DNA of 64,000 nucleotides from Neptunomonas qingdaonensis (GCF_900113275.1 NZ_FOOU01000001.1:558001-622000); one strand, 5' to 3'. Numbered from the stretch's first letter, positions 24,516-33,444 are shown. Numbers and translations: made by a program. The notes: generated by a model from the sequence alone, not told the origin.

Positions 24516-27353
24516 TTAGCGCTCCACTATCAATAACCGGTTAGTTTCCGGGCTTCGGCTCTTTTTCTCATCCGCTTGAGCATTTAGCTTGCTAGTCTGC
24601 TGCGTTGGCGATTTCTCTTCATTGCGGCGCAGCTTAAAGTCTATTCCGCTGACTCTATTTCCCTCTGCTGTAATGCTCACGCTTTCAGCGTCCATCAATT
24701 CAAGTTTTAGGCGGGTTGTCTGCTCTATAGATGGCTGTACTCTATACTCCCCGGGCAGGACACTACTGAACAAGTAGAAGCCGTCGAAGGCTGTCCTGGT
24801 TTCGGCCACGGTCTTGCCGTTTGTGCCGATTAGTAGCAACTCTACATTGGACACAGACTTGGAATGCTTTCCCTCTGTCATATGTACCGTACCCTCTATT
24901 TCGCCTGTATAAGATACGGGAAAATCTACCAATAAAGTTCGTCCCGGACGGGGAGTTGTATTGATCCCCGGGCGGGTTGGCATCAGGTAGGGGTCTTCCA
25001 GGCTAGCGAGGTCCAGTGCGATATCGACTGGGCGATGGCCCTTGTAGGAGGGTAAAAATAGAAGGCCCTGTGCATTGGTCCCGGACTTATCACGGCCGGT
25101 ATGTGCGATACGCACTCCTTCCAGTGGAGGCTCACCTTCGTCGTAACGGCCGTTGAGGTTCTCATCCATGAACACACGGGCGGAAATTCCGCCGCTGTCT
25201 GAGAGATTGCGAGACTGCATATGCCAGTCGCCGCTGCGTGGCTCCCTACCCAGACCAAAACTCAGTGAGGCACCCAGAAAAGCATTGCCATTGTCACTAT
25301 AATTAGCGCTGAAGCCAAAGGTCAGATTCTGGAACAGCCGGTTAACACTAAAGCTATAACTGGTATCGTGGCTGGTTAAATTGTGGCCTGCACCGAAGCG
25401 GAATTTATTGCTATCTTGGTTCCAGTCAAGGGTTAGTCGTGCGGTGTCCAGTCCAGTAGTGGGGGCCAGGGTGTAATTGAGGCTAGCCCTGGCACGCAGG
25501 CTGTTCTGAAGCGGTGCGTTCATTAAGAAACTGCCTGTAGCTGATCTGTTGCTGCTAATGCCATCCTGCCTCGATTCGCTCCAGTCGAGGGTGTTTGTCA
25601 GCGATGCTCCCTTCAGATGAAGCGACAGGCGGTTACTCAGGCTCAGATCCTGACGGCCCGACTCGAATCGGTCGAAGGTTCCGCTCAGGCTGATAGGAAT
25701 GGACGGTAAAACCCCGGCAGTTTTGCTGGTGTCCAGCCGCAGTTCGCTGCTTGAAAGTTGTGAATTGCTGCTGCTTTGGGTGACATCGTCACTGCTGAAA
25801 TCCTTGTAATAGGCGTGGCTGGCATTGATGTTCAGGCCTAGTCGGCGGGTTTGCAGGTAAAGTTTAGCCGCATGGCCTGCATTCTGTTGTTTGACCAGTT
25901 CAAGTTCGGTTGCTGCTCCGAATATTGAACTGCGAAGCCCTATTCCGGCGTAGGTCTGCTGAGTATCATTCAGGAAAAGCCTGGTTAAACTGCTCGTCAG
26001 GGTGTGATTGTTGCTCAGGCCATTCTCATACTCCAGGCTGTACTGGATGTCTGTTTTCGGTTTATCTGTTTCATTGACGGCGAACAGGTCTTTTCCCGGT
26101 TGTATGGCTGCAAAACGGAATTGAGAAATGCCCGGTGACAGTTGCTCGGATCCGACAATGATTACTTGCGTTTTCTCCCGCCGTTGTCCTTGGGGGCCAT
26201 AAAACGATAGCTTTAGCACATTGGAACCATAAATAAGGGGGATGCCGAGGAATTCGTATCGGCCATCATTTCGGGGGGGCAGCGAATTCAGAAAAATTCC
26301 GTTGCGATACAGCTCTACTTCCCAGCCTAGTGCCATTTCGCCTCTGAGGTCTGTGGTGCTGAAATTGCTTGAACGACTGACGGGAAAATTGGATATCTCG
26401 AGGCCATTGCCTGACGTGCCAGCGCTGATCAAACCGATGCGCGGGGTGAAAATATCACCGATGCTAACTTGAGTAATGTTAATGCCGGGAATATTCTCAT
26501 CGATATCTTTGCGTGTCAGTGCCAAACGCACATCAATTATATCGTTCGCTTTATTTCCGGAGAAATATAGATTGGCATTCATCCAGAGCAGGTCACCGCT
26601 GAGATTGGCAGAATAACCCCAGATATTCTCCCTTTCTTTGCTATTACTATCAGGATCAACGCGCTGATTGAGGCCATAGCTGCTGCTGACATCCAGGTAG
26701 GGCCAGTTGATAAATTGGTAGGGAAGTTCCTCGCGAAGGTAATGGCTGGCTTCGGTTGTACTTTTACCGCCAAGGCTAGCTCGTTTGTTTTCCCGTTCCA
26801 TACGTGCCTGCAGAGGTAAAGGTTCCTGCGGATCTACCTTCACCACCATGCGCGAATAGTCGACGGCGAATTCGACCGGAAACCATTGCATCAGTAGTTC
26901 TGTATGGACGTAAATATCATCCTCGTGTAGCTCTATCTGGCCGGGGTTGAATTTTAGCCGTTGTCCTTCGATCAGTACTTCGCCACGGGCGTAATCAAGA
27001 GAAAAGCGACGATTTTCCCGCAGGAACCAACCCTTTGCTAATCCCTCAGAGGGGACAACCTCAATAGGGAATCCTAAACTGTAGGTGATTTCACTCAGGG
27101 GGAGTAGTGTGCCCCCTTTAGATGCGAAGCCGATAAAACTTTCGCTGAGCAGGTAGCGACCCAAATGCAACTGCAACACGAGTTCTTGATCAAAAGAGCG
27201 CTGTGTAGGCTCTAATGAATAGAGAATGTTCGTGCCCGTACCATCGGTGGCGAAACTTGTGGATGGAGATGCGTAAAAAAATAGGACGAAAGTGACACGC
27301 AAAAGGCTTCGCGCAAGCACCGAAACGACGTTAACCATCCATATGAATTTCAC
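24516..27353 (-). CDS. Fimbrial outer-membrane usher-like protein (orphan)
   Basis: 945 residues. After an N-terminal signal (SPSTSFA end near residue 35) come a usher-type N-domain, a plug/barrel (WEVELYRNGIFLNSLPPRND and YGSNVLKLSFYGPQGQRRE are typical usher segments), long beta-barrel strands (SLTRLFLNDTQQTYAGIG, RFGAGHNLTSHDTSYSFSVN), an SdrD-B-like domain (RVFMDENLNGRYDEGEPPLEG near 730) and a carboxypeptidase-regulatory-like domain near 830-900. It should form an outer-membrane pore secreting pilin-like subunits, yet no chaperone or subunit gene is adjacent. The first codon is GTG; the ATG six codons in is an alternative start. Confidence 0.8.
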   Translation of the reverse strand: MKFIWMVNVVSVLARSLLRVTFVLFFYASPSTSFATDGTGTNILYSLEPTQRSFDQELVLQLHLGRYLLSESFIGFASKGGTLLPLSEITYSLGFPIEVVPSEGLAKGWFLRENRRFSLDYARGEVLIEGQRLKFNPGQIELHEDDIYVHTELLMQWFPVEFAVDYSRMVVKVDPQEPLPLQARMERENKRASLGGKSTTEASHYLREELPYQFINWPYLDVSSSYGLNQRVDPDSNSKERENIWGYSANLSGDLLWMNANLYFSGNKANDIIDVRLALTRKDIDENIPGINITQVSIGDIFTPRIGLISAGTSGNGLEISNFPVSRSSNFSTTDLRGEMALGWEVELYRNGIFLNSLPPRNDGRYEFLGIPLIYGSNVLKLSFYGPQGQRREKTQVIIVGSEQLSPGISQFRFAAIQPGKDLFAVNETDKPKTDIQYSLEYENGLSNNHTLTSSLTRLFLNDTQQTYAGIGLRSSIFGAATELELVKQQNAGHAAKLYLQTRRLGLNINASHAYYKDFSSDDVTQSSSNSQLSSSELRLDTSKTAGVLPSIPISLSGTFDRFESGRQDLSLSNRLSLHLKGASLTNTLDWSESRQDGISSNRSATGSFLMNAPLQNSLRARASLNYTLAPTTGLDTARLTLDWNQDSNKFRFGAGHNLTSHDTSYSFSVNRLFQNLTFGFSANYSDNGNAFLGASLSFGLGREPRSGDWHMQSRNLSDSGGISARVFMDENLNGRYDEGEPPLEGVRIAHTGRDKSGTNAQGLLFLPSYKGHRPVDIALDLASLEDPYLMPTRPGINTTPRPGRTLLVDFPVSYTGEIEGTVHMTEGKHSKSVSNVELLLIGTNGKTVAETRTAFDGFYLFSSVLPGEYRVQPSIEQTTRLKLELMDAESVSITAEGNRVSGIDFKLRRNEEKSPTQQTSKLNAQADEKKSRSPETNRLLIVER

Positions 27354-27363
27354 CGATAGAGGC

Positions 27364-27504
27364 CTAACGTAAAGAAATGCTTGCTTCTGCCAGTAAAGCC
27401 ATGGCCTCCAGTGGGATCAAACTGCTGAGAAGGATAAGGGCTGATATAAAATAGCTGAGAAATCGTGGGCATGTTGATGTTTGCTGCCTAAATCTTTTAC
27501 TCAT
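27364..27504 (-). CDS. Tiny secreted ORF upstream of the usher (46 aa, signal peptide plus about 11 residues)
   Basis: An ATG at 27504 with a strong AGGAGAAG ribosome-binding site starts a 46-residue frame: basic KRFR, a hydrophobic core (YFISALILLSSLIP), a signal-peptidase-like AMA site, then ALLAEASISLR and a TAG 10 bp before the usher start. It looks like the leader of a pilus subunit or chaperone that now stops almost at once, or a short translational leader for the usher. I do not recognise a family. The good ribosome-binding site and tight spacing argue that it is translated. Confidence 0.45.
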   Translation of the reverse strand: MSKRFRQQTSTCPRFLSYFISALILLSSLIPLEAMALLAEASISLR

Positions 27505-28007
27505 CAGAATCGCTTCTCCTACTGTCACCGAAAACAAGCATGTGCATATTTTGAGAGAGAATTTAAGGCTAGTAGCAAATGTGATAAATGTAAAATTGCC
27601 TTACTGGAAGGCGGGTTTTTGGCGTGGTCAGTCTCGTTCGACAGATATAGAACAGCGATGGCCGGCAATACCAGATGTCAGGCACAGTGCGGTAATGGAA
27701 CGGCTTTCTCTCGCCAAAATCAGAATGTAATCAGGCTTTTTCTCGGCCTTGGGTAACTAAAATAATAAAGTTCTGACGGCATGCCGGGTCAACTGACGCA
27801 AATCTGCTATTCTTACTAGTGATGGCGAAAAGGTTGCTTTTTAAAGGCGTACTGAGGCGAGTTTTAATTAGAATGAAACTGCCTCAATAGTTTGAATAAT
27901 AAGATAATAGCCTTTATAGAAAGTGCTTATTATAAAAAGCGCTTATGAAAAAGCTTTGCTCAATAGCTTTTCCAAGATGGTTAAACGCGACTTAAAAGGA
28001 TTCAAAG
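27505..28007. other. Intergenic region, 0.5 kb, divergent promoters
   Basis: Separates the minus-strand usher unit from the plus-strand cyclase gene. An open frame on the plus strand (27481-27756) overlaps the tiny secreted ORF antisense and has no recognisable family. Near 27915-27975 there are short imperfect repeats of GTGCTTAT/GCGCTTATGAAAAAGC. No gene can be supported. Confidence 0.5.
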
Positions 28008-29786
28008 TTGTCTGTTTTTTATCTTAAGTGTATCCGATCACGATTATCAGCTTATTTATTTCAGCTGTGTTGTTTCCTTCGACGATCTATTCTGCATGTC
28101 ATTGCCTGCCTGACTCTCATTTTAATTCCATGCCTTGTTTCCGCTCATGGAGAAACCAAGAATATTGATAGCAACTGGCAGTATCGCTGGGGGGATTCCC
28201 CTTTTACTGCGAAGGGCATTCCAGAATGGGCAGTGGGGGATGAGGATTCAGATCAGTGGAAAAGCATTGATTTTCCTTCTAACCCGCCCGGCCGAAATGG
28301 AAAGAAGAACGTATGGTATCGCACCATCCTGGGCGACCAGAGTGTGTGGCGCGACCCCGTTATTTATATTTATAGTGTCGACTTGATCACCGAAGTCTAT
28401 ATCGATGGGCAGCAGATTTATCACTACGGCTCATTCGATAAAAATGGACAGGGACAGTTTGAAGGGTGGCCGTGGCATATGATTACTCTGCCAATGGATT
28501 TTGCCGGAAAAATGATCTATTTCCGGATATATTCTTCAGCGACGGACATCGGTTTGTGGGGCGAGGTTAAGTTGATGGAGCGAATAGATTTACTCCACCA
28601 CGTAATTGAAGATTCGTTAACGGATATAGTCGTCAGTTGCTTGTCCTTGTTGATTTCCCTTTTAGCATTTATGTTTTCTTTCGTTAAATCTAACCGGCGA
28701 TCATTTCTGCTTGTTTCCTTTTTTACCTTTGCATCGGGTGTCATGTTGTTTGCGCAGAGTCAGGCCAAGCAACTTCTCGTCAACGCGCCGCTAATGTGGG
28801 ACCACCTTGCTGCCACGGGCTATTTTGCCCTGCCCATTGCCATGGCGATGCTATTTGATTCGTGGCATTCATGGAAATTCACGAAAATTATCAAGGCGGT
28901 TTGGGTCTTCCACCTCGTCTTTGCCATCTTTGCAATTGGCGGATCGCTTACAGGGATGCTGGAGTTATCCTCCATGTATTTGCTGTTTGATATTTTCTTA
29001 ACCGTGAGTTTGCTTATTTTATTTGTTAACACATTTTTGCAATTTAAACAGGTCAAAGGGGTGGTAAAAGTACTGATCTCCACTTTCGCGATATTCAGCA
29101 TTTTTCTACTCATTGATATGGGTGAAGCTTATGGCTTTATTCCCTGGACAAGAATGCCTCTCGCTGTTGGCTTACTGTTGTTTTCCATCACAATGGTTGC
29201 AGTTTCACTAAAACATTTTGCGGTCGTGCAAAAAGAGCTTAAAGAGCTGAATGCAACATTGGAACAAAAAGTTGAGGACAGAACGGCAGAGCTAAAACGG
29301 CTTGCGTCAACGGATTCGTTAACCTCATTAATGAACCGCCGAGCTTTTTACGAGGAAGCAAAAAGAGTTTTCAGTAAAGCTAAACGCTATGAGCGTTGCA
29401 TCTCTGTGCTAGTGCTGGATGTTGATCATTTTAAGCAATTTAATGATCAATATGGACACGGGATTGGTGATGCCGTTTTAATTAAGGTTGCTAACTGCAT
29501 TCAAACAATGTGCAGGGAATCGGATCTATCGGCAAGGCTTGGCGGAGAAGAGTTTGTGATTCTCCTTGAAGAAGCCGATGCAAAGAAAGCACTGCTGATT
29601 GCTGAGCGCCTGCGCCAACTTGTGAGTGAAATCACTATTCCTGACGTAGCAGGCCGCATTACATTATGTGTTGGCATTACTACCATTGGAGCGGATATTG
29701 AAAATCTGGACGCACTGATAAAACGAGCAGACAGCGGGATGTACCTTGCCAAAAATAATGGACGAAATAAATGTCAGGTCGCGTGA
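28008..29786 (+). CDS. 7TMR-DISM diguanylate cyclase
   Basis: 592 residues starting at a TTG with a well placed AAAAGGA ribosome-binding site. A signal anchor (about 25-45) precedes a periplasmic 7TMR-DISM extracellular-type beta domain (about 50-190, with RWGDSPF and DPVIYIYSVDLITEVYIDG), then seven membrane helices (about 205-405), a coiled coil (LKELNATLEQKVEDRTAELKR) and a GGDEF domain. GGEEF near residue 512 is preceded by the RESD I-site, so an active, feedback-inhibited cyclase is expected. It is the second cyclase in the window and is monocistronic. Confidence 0.93.
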   Translation: MSVFYLKCIRSRLSAYLFQLCCFLRRSILHVIACLTLILIPCLVSAHGETKNIDSNWQYRWGDSPFTAKGIPEWAVGDEDSDQWKSIDFPSNPPGRNGKKNVWYRTILGDQSVWRDPVIYIYSVDLITEVYIDGQQIYHYGSFDKNGQGQFEGWPWHMITLPMDFAGKMIYFRIYSSATDIGLWGEVKLMERIDLLHHVIEDSLTDIVVSCLSLLISLLAFMFSFVKSNRRSFLLVSFFTFASGVMLFAQSQAKQLLVNAPLMWDHLAATGYFALPIAMAMLFDSWHSWKFTKIIKAVWVFHLVFAIFAIGGSLTGMLELSSMYLLFDIFLTVSLLILFVNTFLQFKQVKGVVKVLISTFAIFSIFLLIDMGEAYGFIPWTRMPLAVGLLLFSITMVAVSLKHFAVVQKELKELNATLEQKVEDRTAELKRLASTDSLTSLMNRRAFYEEAKRVFSKAKRYERCISVLVLDVDHFKQFNDQYGHGIGDAVLIKVANCIQTMCRESDLSARLGGEEFVILLEEADAKKALLIAERLRQLVSEITIPDVAGRITLCVGITTIGADIENLDALIKRADSGMYLAKNNGRNKCQVA

Positions 29787-29787
29787 T

Positions 29788-30006
29788 TTAGCTAGTTTGC
29801 CTGCTCGTGGCGCACATCCGCCTAAGTGCTGTGATTCGCTCACAATAGAACAGGTGCTTTAAAGCGCTCGTATGACCTTCGATAAACTGATCTGTTACAT
29901 CATCAGGGATGTTTAGCTTAACGCTAAAAGACTGAATGTCTTCAGTGCTCCAACCGTTAAGAGCCATGACAATGCCTTGCTGGTAGTTGTCTTTTGCTGT
30001 TGGCAT
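29788..30006 (-). CDS. Small hypothetical protein, 72 aa
   Basis: The frame is open further upstream, but the ATG at 30006 sits 5 bp after an ideal AAGGAGG ribosome-binding site, so translation should start there: MPTAKDNYQQGIVMALNGWS, then an acidic middle and a basic C-terminus (ITALRRMCATSRQTS). No signal peptide, membrane helix or family is recognised. It converges on the cyclase gene with a 1-bp gap between the stops and no visible terminator between them. Confidence 0.6.
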   Translation of the reverse strand: MPTAKDNYQQGIVMALNGWSTEDIQSFSVKLNIPDDVTDQFIEGHTSALKHLFYCERITALRRMCATSRQTS

Positions 30007-30277
30007 ATATCCTCCTTGAATACGTAAAGACTTCCTATCTTCATAGAGTATCCGCTGAAAGTAGATCTGGCGTCTATTATTCGTATGTATGAGATTATCT
30101 GGCGTTCTTGTTAGACGACACGGCACAACTGTGTGTGGTTTGCTCTGGCATCTTGATATGAAATAGTTCAACCTTATGAAGCGAAAGTAGTCCCGTTTTT
30201 ATGGCTGAACGTTGTCTAGTAAACTAGTGGCGATTCATGATGCCTGGTATAAGTCATCCACTACAGGTACACCCCAT

Positions 30278-31177
30278 ATGAATGTCGTAAGAACAACTAC
30301 AGCAAAAAACTGGGTAATAAGCGCCCTCATTATTATCTTGCTAGGCTTGGGGTTCACCAACACGCTAGATAGTGTTGCAGAAAGTAAACTCGAGGCTTCG
30401 TTTACCAATGCATTAACGACGTTTGCTGTTGTGCGTGGAATTAACGCTGTCATCTCTGTCGTCCAGGGAACCGAAGTGGCCATTGAGCCTGGTGGCGTTG
30501 GCGTGATATTGACGCCCGGTGAAATTTTGGACCCTGCAAACGACTTAATAGAACGATTTTCCTGGATTGTACTGGCGGCAAGTACATCGTTAGGCGCTCA
30601 AATTATTCTTTTGAAAATCGGTACTTCCGGGCTCGCTAATTATTTAGTGATTTTGTCAGGCTGTATTCTGTTAATCAGTATTTGGACCTCTGTTTTAGCC
30701 AGTAGTCGTTGGAAAGGCATCCTGATTAAGGCATCTATTCTGTTGATATTCATAAGGTTTTTAATACCAGTTGTCGTGCTTGCGAATGAGGTCGTATACA
30801 GTTCAATCCTAAGTCCTACCTATATTGACTCACAGGCAGTTCTGAAAAATGTGGAGAGTGATGTTCAGGCACTGCAAACGCGAGACAGCTCATCTGTTTC
30901 TGATGAATCGAAAGAGGGGGTTTTAGGCTATATTAGCCGTTTTTATGAGCGCACCACCAATAGCATGAACATATCCGCCCGATATAGAGAATATGATGAA
31001 AAGATAGCGGGCGCGAGCAAACATATTATTAACCTGATCGCTGTCTTCATTTTCCAAACGATCGTCTTTCCGCTGATTTTCCTTTGGATCGCAATCAGGC
31101 TTTTTCGACTGCTCATCAATAGCAACTTCTGGCTTTCACCCACGCATAAAGATCAAATCAAGCAGGGGCAGGGCTGA
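30278..31177 (+). CDS. Hypothetical multi-pass membrane protein
   Basis: 299 residues from the ATG at 30278; an upstream in-frame TTG (30212) would add 22 unlikely residues. Membrane helices are predicted near residues 12-30, 110-128, 130-155 and 160-185, with a pair near the C-terminus (IINLIAVFIFQTIVFPLIFLWIAIRLFRLLI). Between them are a periplasmic-type segment with GVGVILTPGEILDPANDLIERFSW and a charged loop (about 195-245). I do not recognise a named domain. It stands alone at the start of the accessory segment. Confidence 0.7.
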   Translation: MNVVRTTTAKNWVISALIIILLGLGFTNTLDSVAESKLEASFTNALTTFAVVRGINAVISVVQGTEVAIEPGGVGVILTPGEILDPANDLIERFSWIVLAASTSLGAQIILLKIGTSGLANYLVILSGCILLISIWTSVLASSRWKGILIKASILLIFIRFLIPVVVLANEVVYSSILSPTYIDSQAVLKNVESDVQALQTRDSSSVSDESKEGVLGYISRFYERTTNSMNISARYREYDEKIAGASKHIINLIAVFIFQTIVFPLIFLWIAIRLFRLLINSNFWLSPTHKDQIKQGQG

Positions 31178-31530
31178 CTTATTAAGCGGTGCTATTAAGT
31201 AAAATTGAATCACACCTCGATTTGAATTTGTCTTGTTTTGTGCGAAGTAAGAGGCTACTGATTTTGAAAGTATTATTCAGGTTTTGGATTGACAGGTGTT
31301 GTGGTAGATGGTTTGTCAATCAACGGATGGGGCTCTGTTGAGCTACTAGAATCATTTGTCTGTAGTGATGACTCGGGTGGCTCTTGTTCCGAATGAAGCT
31401 TTAATCGCTGTCCCGAGATTAAATAGGGTGTCAGGCAATTTATCTTGTTCAAAAGAGTTGCTCCACTTCTAGCTAAAATAAGATTCTAAAGCTTTATTGA
31501 ATGCTCGTCTGGTCTTGAGGTTTGTTAGGG
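31178..31530. other. Intergenic region between convergent genes
   Basis: 353 bp lying between two convergent genes. The only candidate is the 59-codon minus-strand ORF described separately; otherwise no gene or clear terminator is seen. Confidence 0.4.
31273..31452 (-). CDS. Possible small ORF, 59 aa, Ser/Thr/Pro-rich
   Basis: A TTG at 31452, eight bases after GGAG, opens a 59-residue frame with a low-complexity C-terminal half (SEQEPPESSLQTNDSSSSTE, then KPSTTTPVNPKPE). It lies 78 bp downstream of the 122-aa gene on the same strand, so it could be its operon partner or a decayed gene remnant. No family recognised; coding is doubtful. Confidence 0.28.
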   Translation of the reverse strand: MNKINCLTPYLISGQRLKLHSEQEPPESSLQTNDSSSSTEPHPLIDKPSTTTPVNPKPE

Positions 31531-31899
31531 TTATTCCCAGTCAGACTCTGTGTAAGAAGGGTCTAACCGGGCATCTTTGCCTACGTAGCAAAGCTCTTGA
31601 AATTTTTGCTTTACCAGATCTATGTAACCCTCTACTACTCTGTCAGCAAGTCGCCGTCCCTGCGGATTAGTCTGTAATGACTGGTAGTTTTTGCTCATCC
31701 TCTCTCGCTTATCCGAGTCTGACCGACGATCTATAATTGAAGCGCGTCGTTCAACGTCTTTATAGGTATCAAATAGTGTTTGAATACGCCATTCTTTAGC
31801 CTGCTCGAACGTTGCCAGTTCTGGGCTGAGGCGCTCCTCCGATTCATCAGTCCAATAAAATCTGATGCCATTATCAGTAAGATTTTTAACTAGTTCCAT
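31531..31899 (-). CDS. Hypothetical protein, 122 aa
   Basis: A soluble, charged 122-residue protein: MELVKNLTDNGIRFYWTDES, a helical arginine-rich middle (DVERRASIIDRRSDSDKRER) and an acidic C-terminus (YTESDWE). The ATG has an AAAGAGTAAC ribosome-binding region. No recognised domain, signal peptide or membrane helix. It is the only convincing minus-strand gene between 30.0 and 32.9 kb. Confidence 0.6.
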   Translation of the reverse strand: MELVKNLTDNGIRFYWTDESEERLSPELATFEQAKEWRIQTLFDTYKDVERRASIIDRRSDSDKRERMSKNYQSLQTNPQGRRLADRVVEGYIDLVKQKFQELCYVGKDARLDPSYTESDWE

Positions 31900-32143
31900 T
31901 AGTTACTCTTTATGAGGCACAAACTAGTGCCGTTAGCGTTTCTGTATCACCTACTACCGAATGGTTGACGGGCGTTACATGCCACAAACTCCAATGATCA
32001 TTATGACCCCTCCGCTTTGAAGGGACAATGATGATTTTCGGGAGGATTACCATTGTTACGTTACCGGTTCCTTTAGATTCAATCAGCTGAGTGGTCTCAG
32101 GCTTTCGGGATAGGGTTTGCTGGTTTATATTAGTAAGGCATCA
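31900..32143. other. Divergent intergenic region
   Basis: Upstream regions of the 122-aa gene (minus) and the membrane protein gene (plus). Contains GGGAGGATTACCATTG, a good ribosome-binding site before a TTG, but that frame ends after seven codons. No gene seen. Confidence 0.4.
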
Positions 32144-32254
32144 ATGGGATTTAACCCATATGAAATCCTAAAAGGACTTAAAGGGATTCCTGATAAATAT
32201 TATGCGGATGCGTTCGTCATAAACAGGCTGTTAGGAAAGGTGAGGAGAATTTAG
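32144..32254 (+). CDS. 36-aa upstream ORF in frame with the following membrane protein
   Basis: ATG at 32144, five bases after AAGG, opens MGFNPYEILKGLKGIPDKYY and runs to a TAG at 32252-32254. The next codon, TTG at 32255, is the apparent start of the 188-aa membrane protein in the same frame. Either this is a translationally coupled leader peptide, or the two are one gene of 225 codons interrupted by a single amber codon. Confidence 0.45.
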   Translation: MGFNPYEILKGLKGIPDKYYADAFVINRLLGKVRRI

Positions 32255-32821
32255 TTGACTAAGAGAACCGGAATTTTCGTTTGGTTAGCAGAGAGACCTC
32301 GTGTTGTACTTACGGCTGGCTTCTTATTTGCTTTATTCTTTTTCATCGTGAGTATTTGGTCTGGAATGTGGCATTGGTTCCCTCGTGGCGGAGCTTTAAT
32401 GGCCCTAAGCGGATTTATTGTTTCTGTCCAGGAAGCGCTTCTGTATTTGATGCAGAAAGAACCTAAAGACGCTGAATATAGCTATGTTTCTTATGTGCCT
32501 GTGCGTACAGGCCCTTTTGGAGTCCCGGTATTTCATCCAGACATGGGCATCAATTTAAATCCACATGACCCAGAGATGACTCAGGAAGAGATTGACCAAG
32601 ATCGAGAGCGTGCTTTAGCAGCATGGGAAGAAGCAGATGAAGATGATGATAATCGTATACTGTTAAAAGAGGGGCAGCCCGGACATCCGGGAAGACCTAT
32701 GCGAGAGTTATCGGAGTTAACGGATAAGGAATATACCGATCTTCGTCTGGCAGCCATTTTTGGTGTTATCGGAACAATTATTTGGGCATTTGGTGATTTG
32801 ATTGGTGGATTGCCTGAATAA
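32255..32821 (+). CDS. Hypothetical membrane protein, 188 aa (TTG start or downstream part of an interrupted gene)
   Basis: 188 residues: two N-terminal membrane helices (about 17-37 and 44-62), a cytoplasmic-type acidic middle (MTQEEIDQDRERALAAWEEA, then DEDDDNR) and a C-terminal hydrophobic helix (about 163-183, AAIFGVIGTIIWAFGDLIGG). The TTG start has a GTGAGGAG ribosome-binding site nine bases upstream, which supports a true start, although the frame continues upstream past one TAG to an ATG at 32144. No family recognised. Confidence 0.6.
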   Translation: MTKRTGIFVWLAERPRVVLTAGFLFALFFFIVSIWSGMWHWFPRGGALMALSGFIVSVQEALLYLMQKEPKDAEYSYVSYVPVRTGPFGVPVFHPDMGINLNPHDPEMTQEEIDQDRERALAAWEEADEDDDNRILLKEGQPGHPGRPMRELSELTDKEYTDLRLAAIFGVIGTIIWAFGDLIGGLPE

Positions 32822-32918
32822 ACTTTTATTTTTCCTGGCAGGTTAATCAACTAGGAGAAATATAGCTGGCTTTTTAATTGATGCGATTAAGTACAACCCA
32901 ATGAACTGAGTCAGATGG

Positions 32919-33179
32919 TTATGTACCGTAGTGATAGCGTAGTTGAGCAACCATAATCGTACCGTTTTGATGTTTGTATACAATACGATGTTCATCATTT
33001 ATACGGCGAGACCAGTATCCTGATAAGCCATGTTTTAACGGTTCGGGTTTTCCAACGCCTTCATTTGGGGTTCTTTGAATATCTTTAATTAACAAGTTAA
33101 TACGTTTTAGTATTTTCTTATCGGTAGTTTGCCAATAGAGATATTGTTCCCAGGCTTGTGTAGAGAAAGTTAGCTTCAT
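32919..33179 (-). CDS. yoeB: YoeB-type mRNA-interferase toxin
   Basis: 86 residues of the RelE/ParE fold, colinear with E. coli YoeB (84 aa). The ribosome-dependent RNase signature is intact: GKPEPLKHGLSGYWSRRINDEHRIVY, with the catalytic Glu and Arg equivalents, and the C-terminal RYHYGT carrying the catalytic His. It cleaves mRNA at the ribosomal A site when freed from YefM. Its ATG overlaps the yefM stop by 4 bp, the usual antitoxin-toxin order. The neighbouring ssrA can rescue ribosomes stalled on cleaved mRNA. Confidence 0.93.
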   Translation of the reverse strand: MKLTFSTQAWEQYLYWQTTDKKILKRINLLIKDIQRTPNEGVGKPEPLKHGLSGYWSRRINDEHRIVYKHQNGTIMVAQLRYHYGT

Positions 33180-33427
33180 TCAAGAAGCTGTCTTACTGTT
33201 CCGTTGCCAGTTTCTAGTTCGGCAATAGACTCTAAGAGGTTTCTGGCGTTGGCTGGAGATCTGAGTAAGTATGTAGTCTCTTCCATTGCGTTATAGTCTT
33301 CTAAAGACATCATTACGACAGGCGCTTCATTTTTACGAGTAATAATTATAGGCGCATGATCGTTACAGACATTTGCCATAGTGCTCGCTAAATTTGCTCT
33401 AGCTGCTGTGTAGCTTATTGCGTCCAT
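33176..33427 (-). CDS. yefM: YefM-type antitoxin (Phd/YefM family)
   Basis: 83 residues: an N-terminal Phd/YefM DNA-binding fold (MDAISYTAARANLASTMANV, then PIIITRKNEAPVVMMSLEDYNAMEETTYLL) and a C-terminal toxin-binding tail. It neutralises YoeB and represses its own promoter. An AGGAGT ribosome-binding site precedes the ATG, and a perfect palindromic operator lies 18 bp upstream of the start. Confidence 0.93.
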   Translation of the reverse strand: MDAISYTAARANLASTMANVCNDHAPIIITRKNEAPVVMMSLEDYNAMEETTYLLRSPANARNLLESIAELETGNGTVRQLLE

Positions 33428-33444
33428 GTTGTACTCCTATATGT

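Noticed and set aside
27481-27756. 91-codon plus-strand frame upstream of the 7TM cyclase
   Set aside because: Overlaps the signal-peptide ORF antisense, lacks a ribosome-binding site and shows no family.
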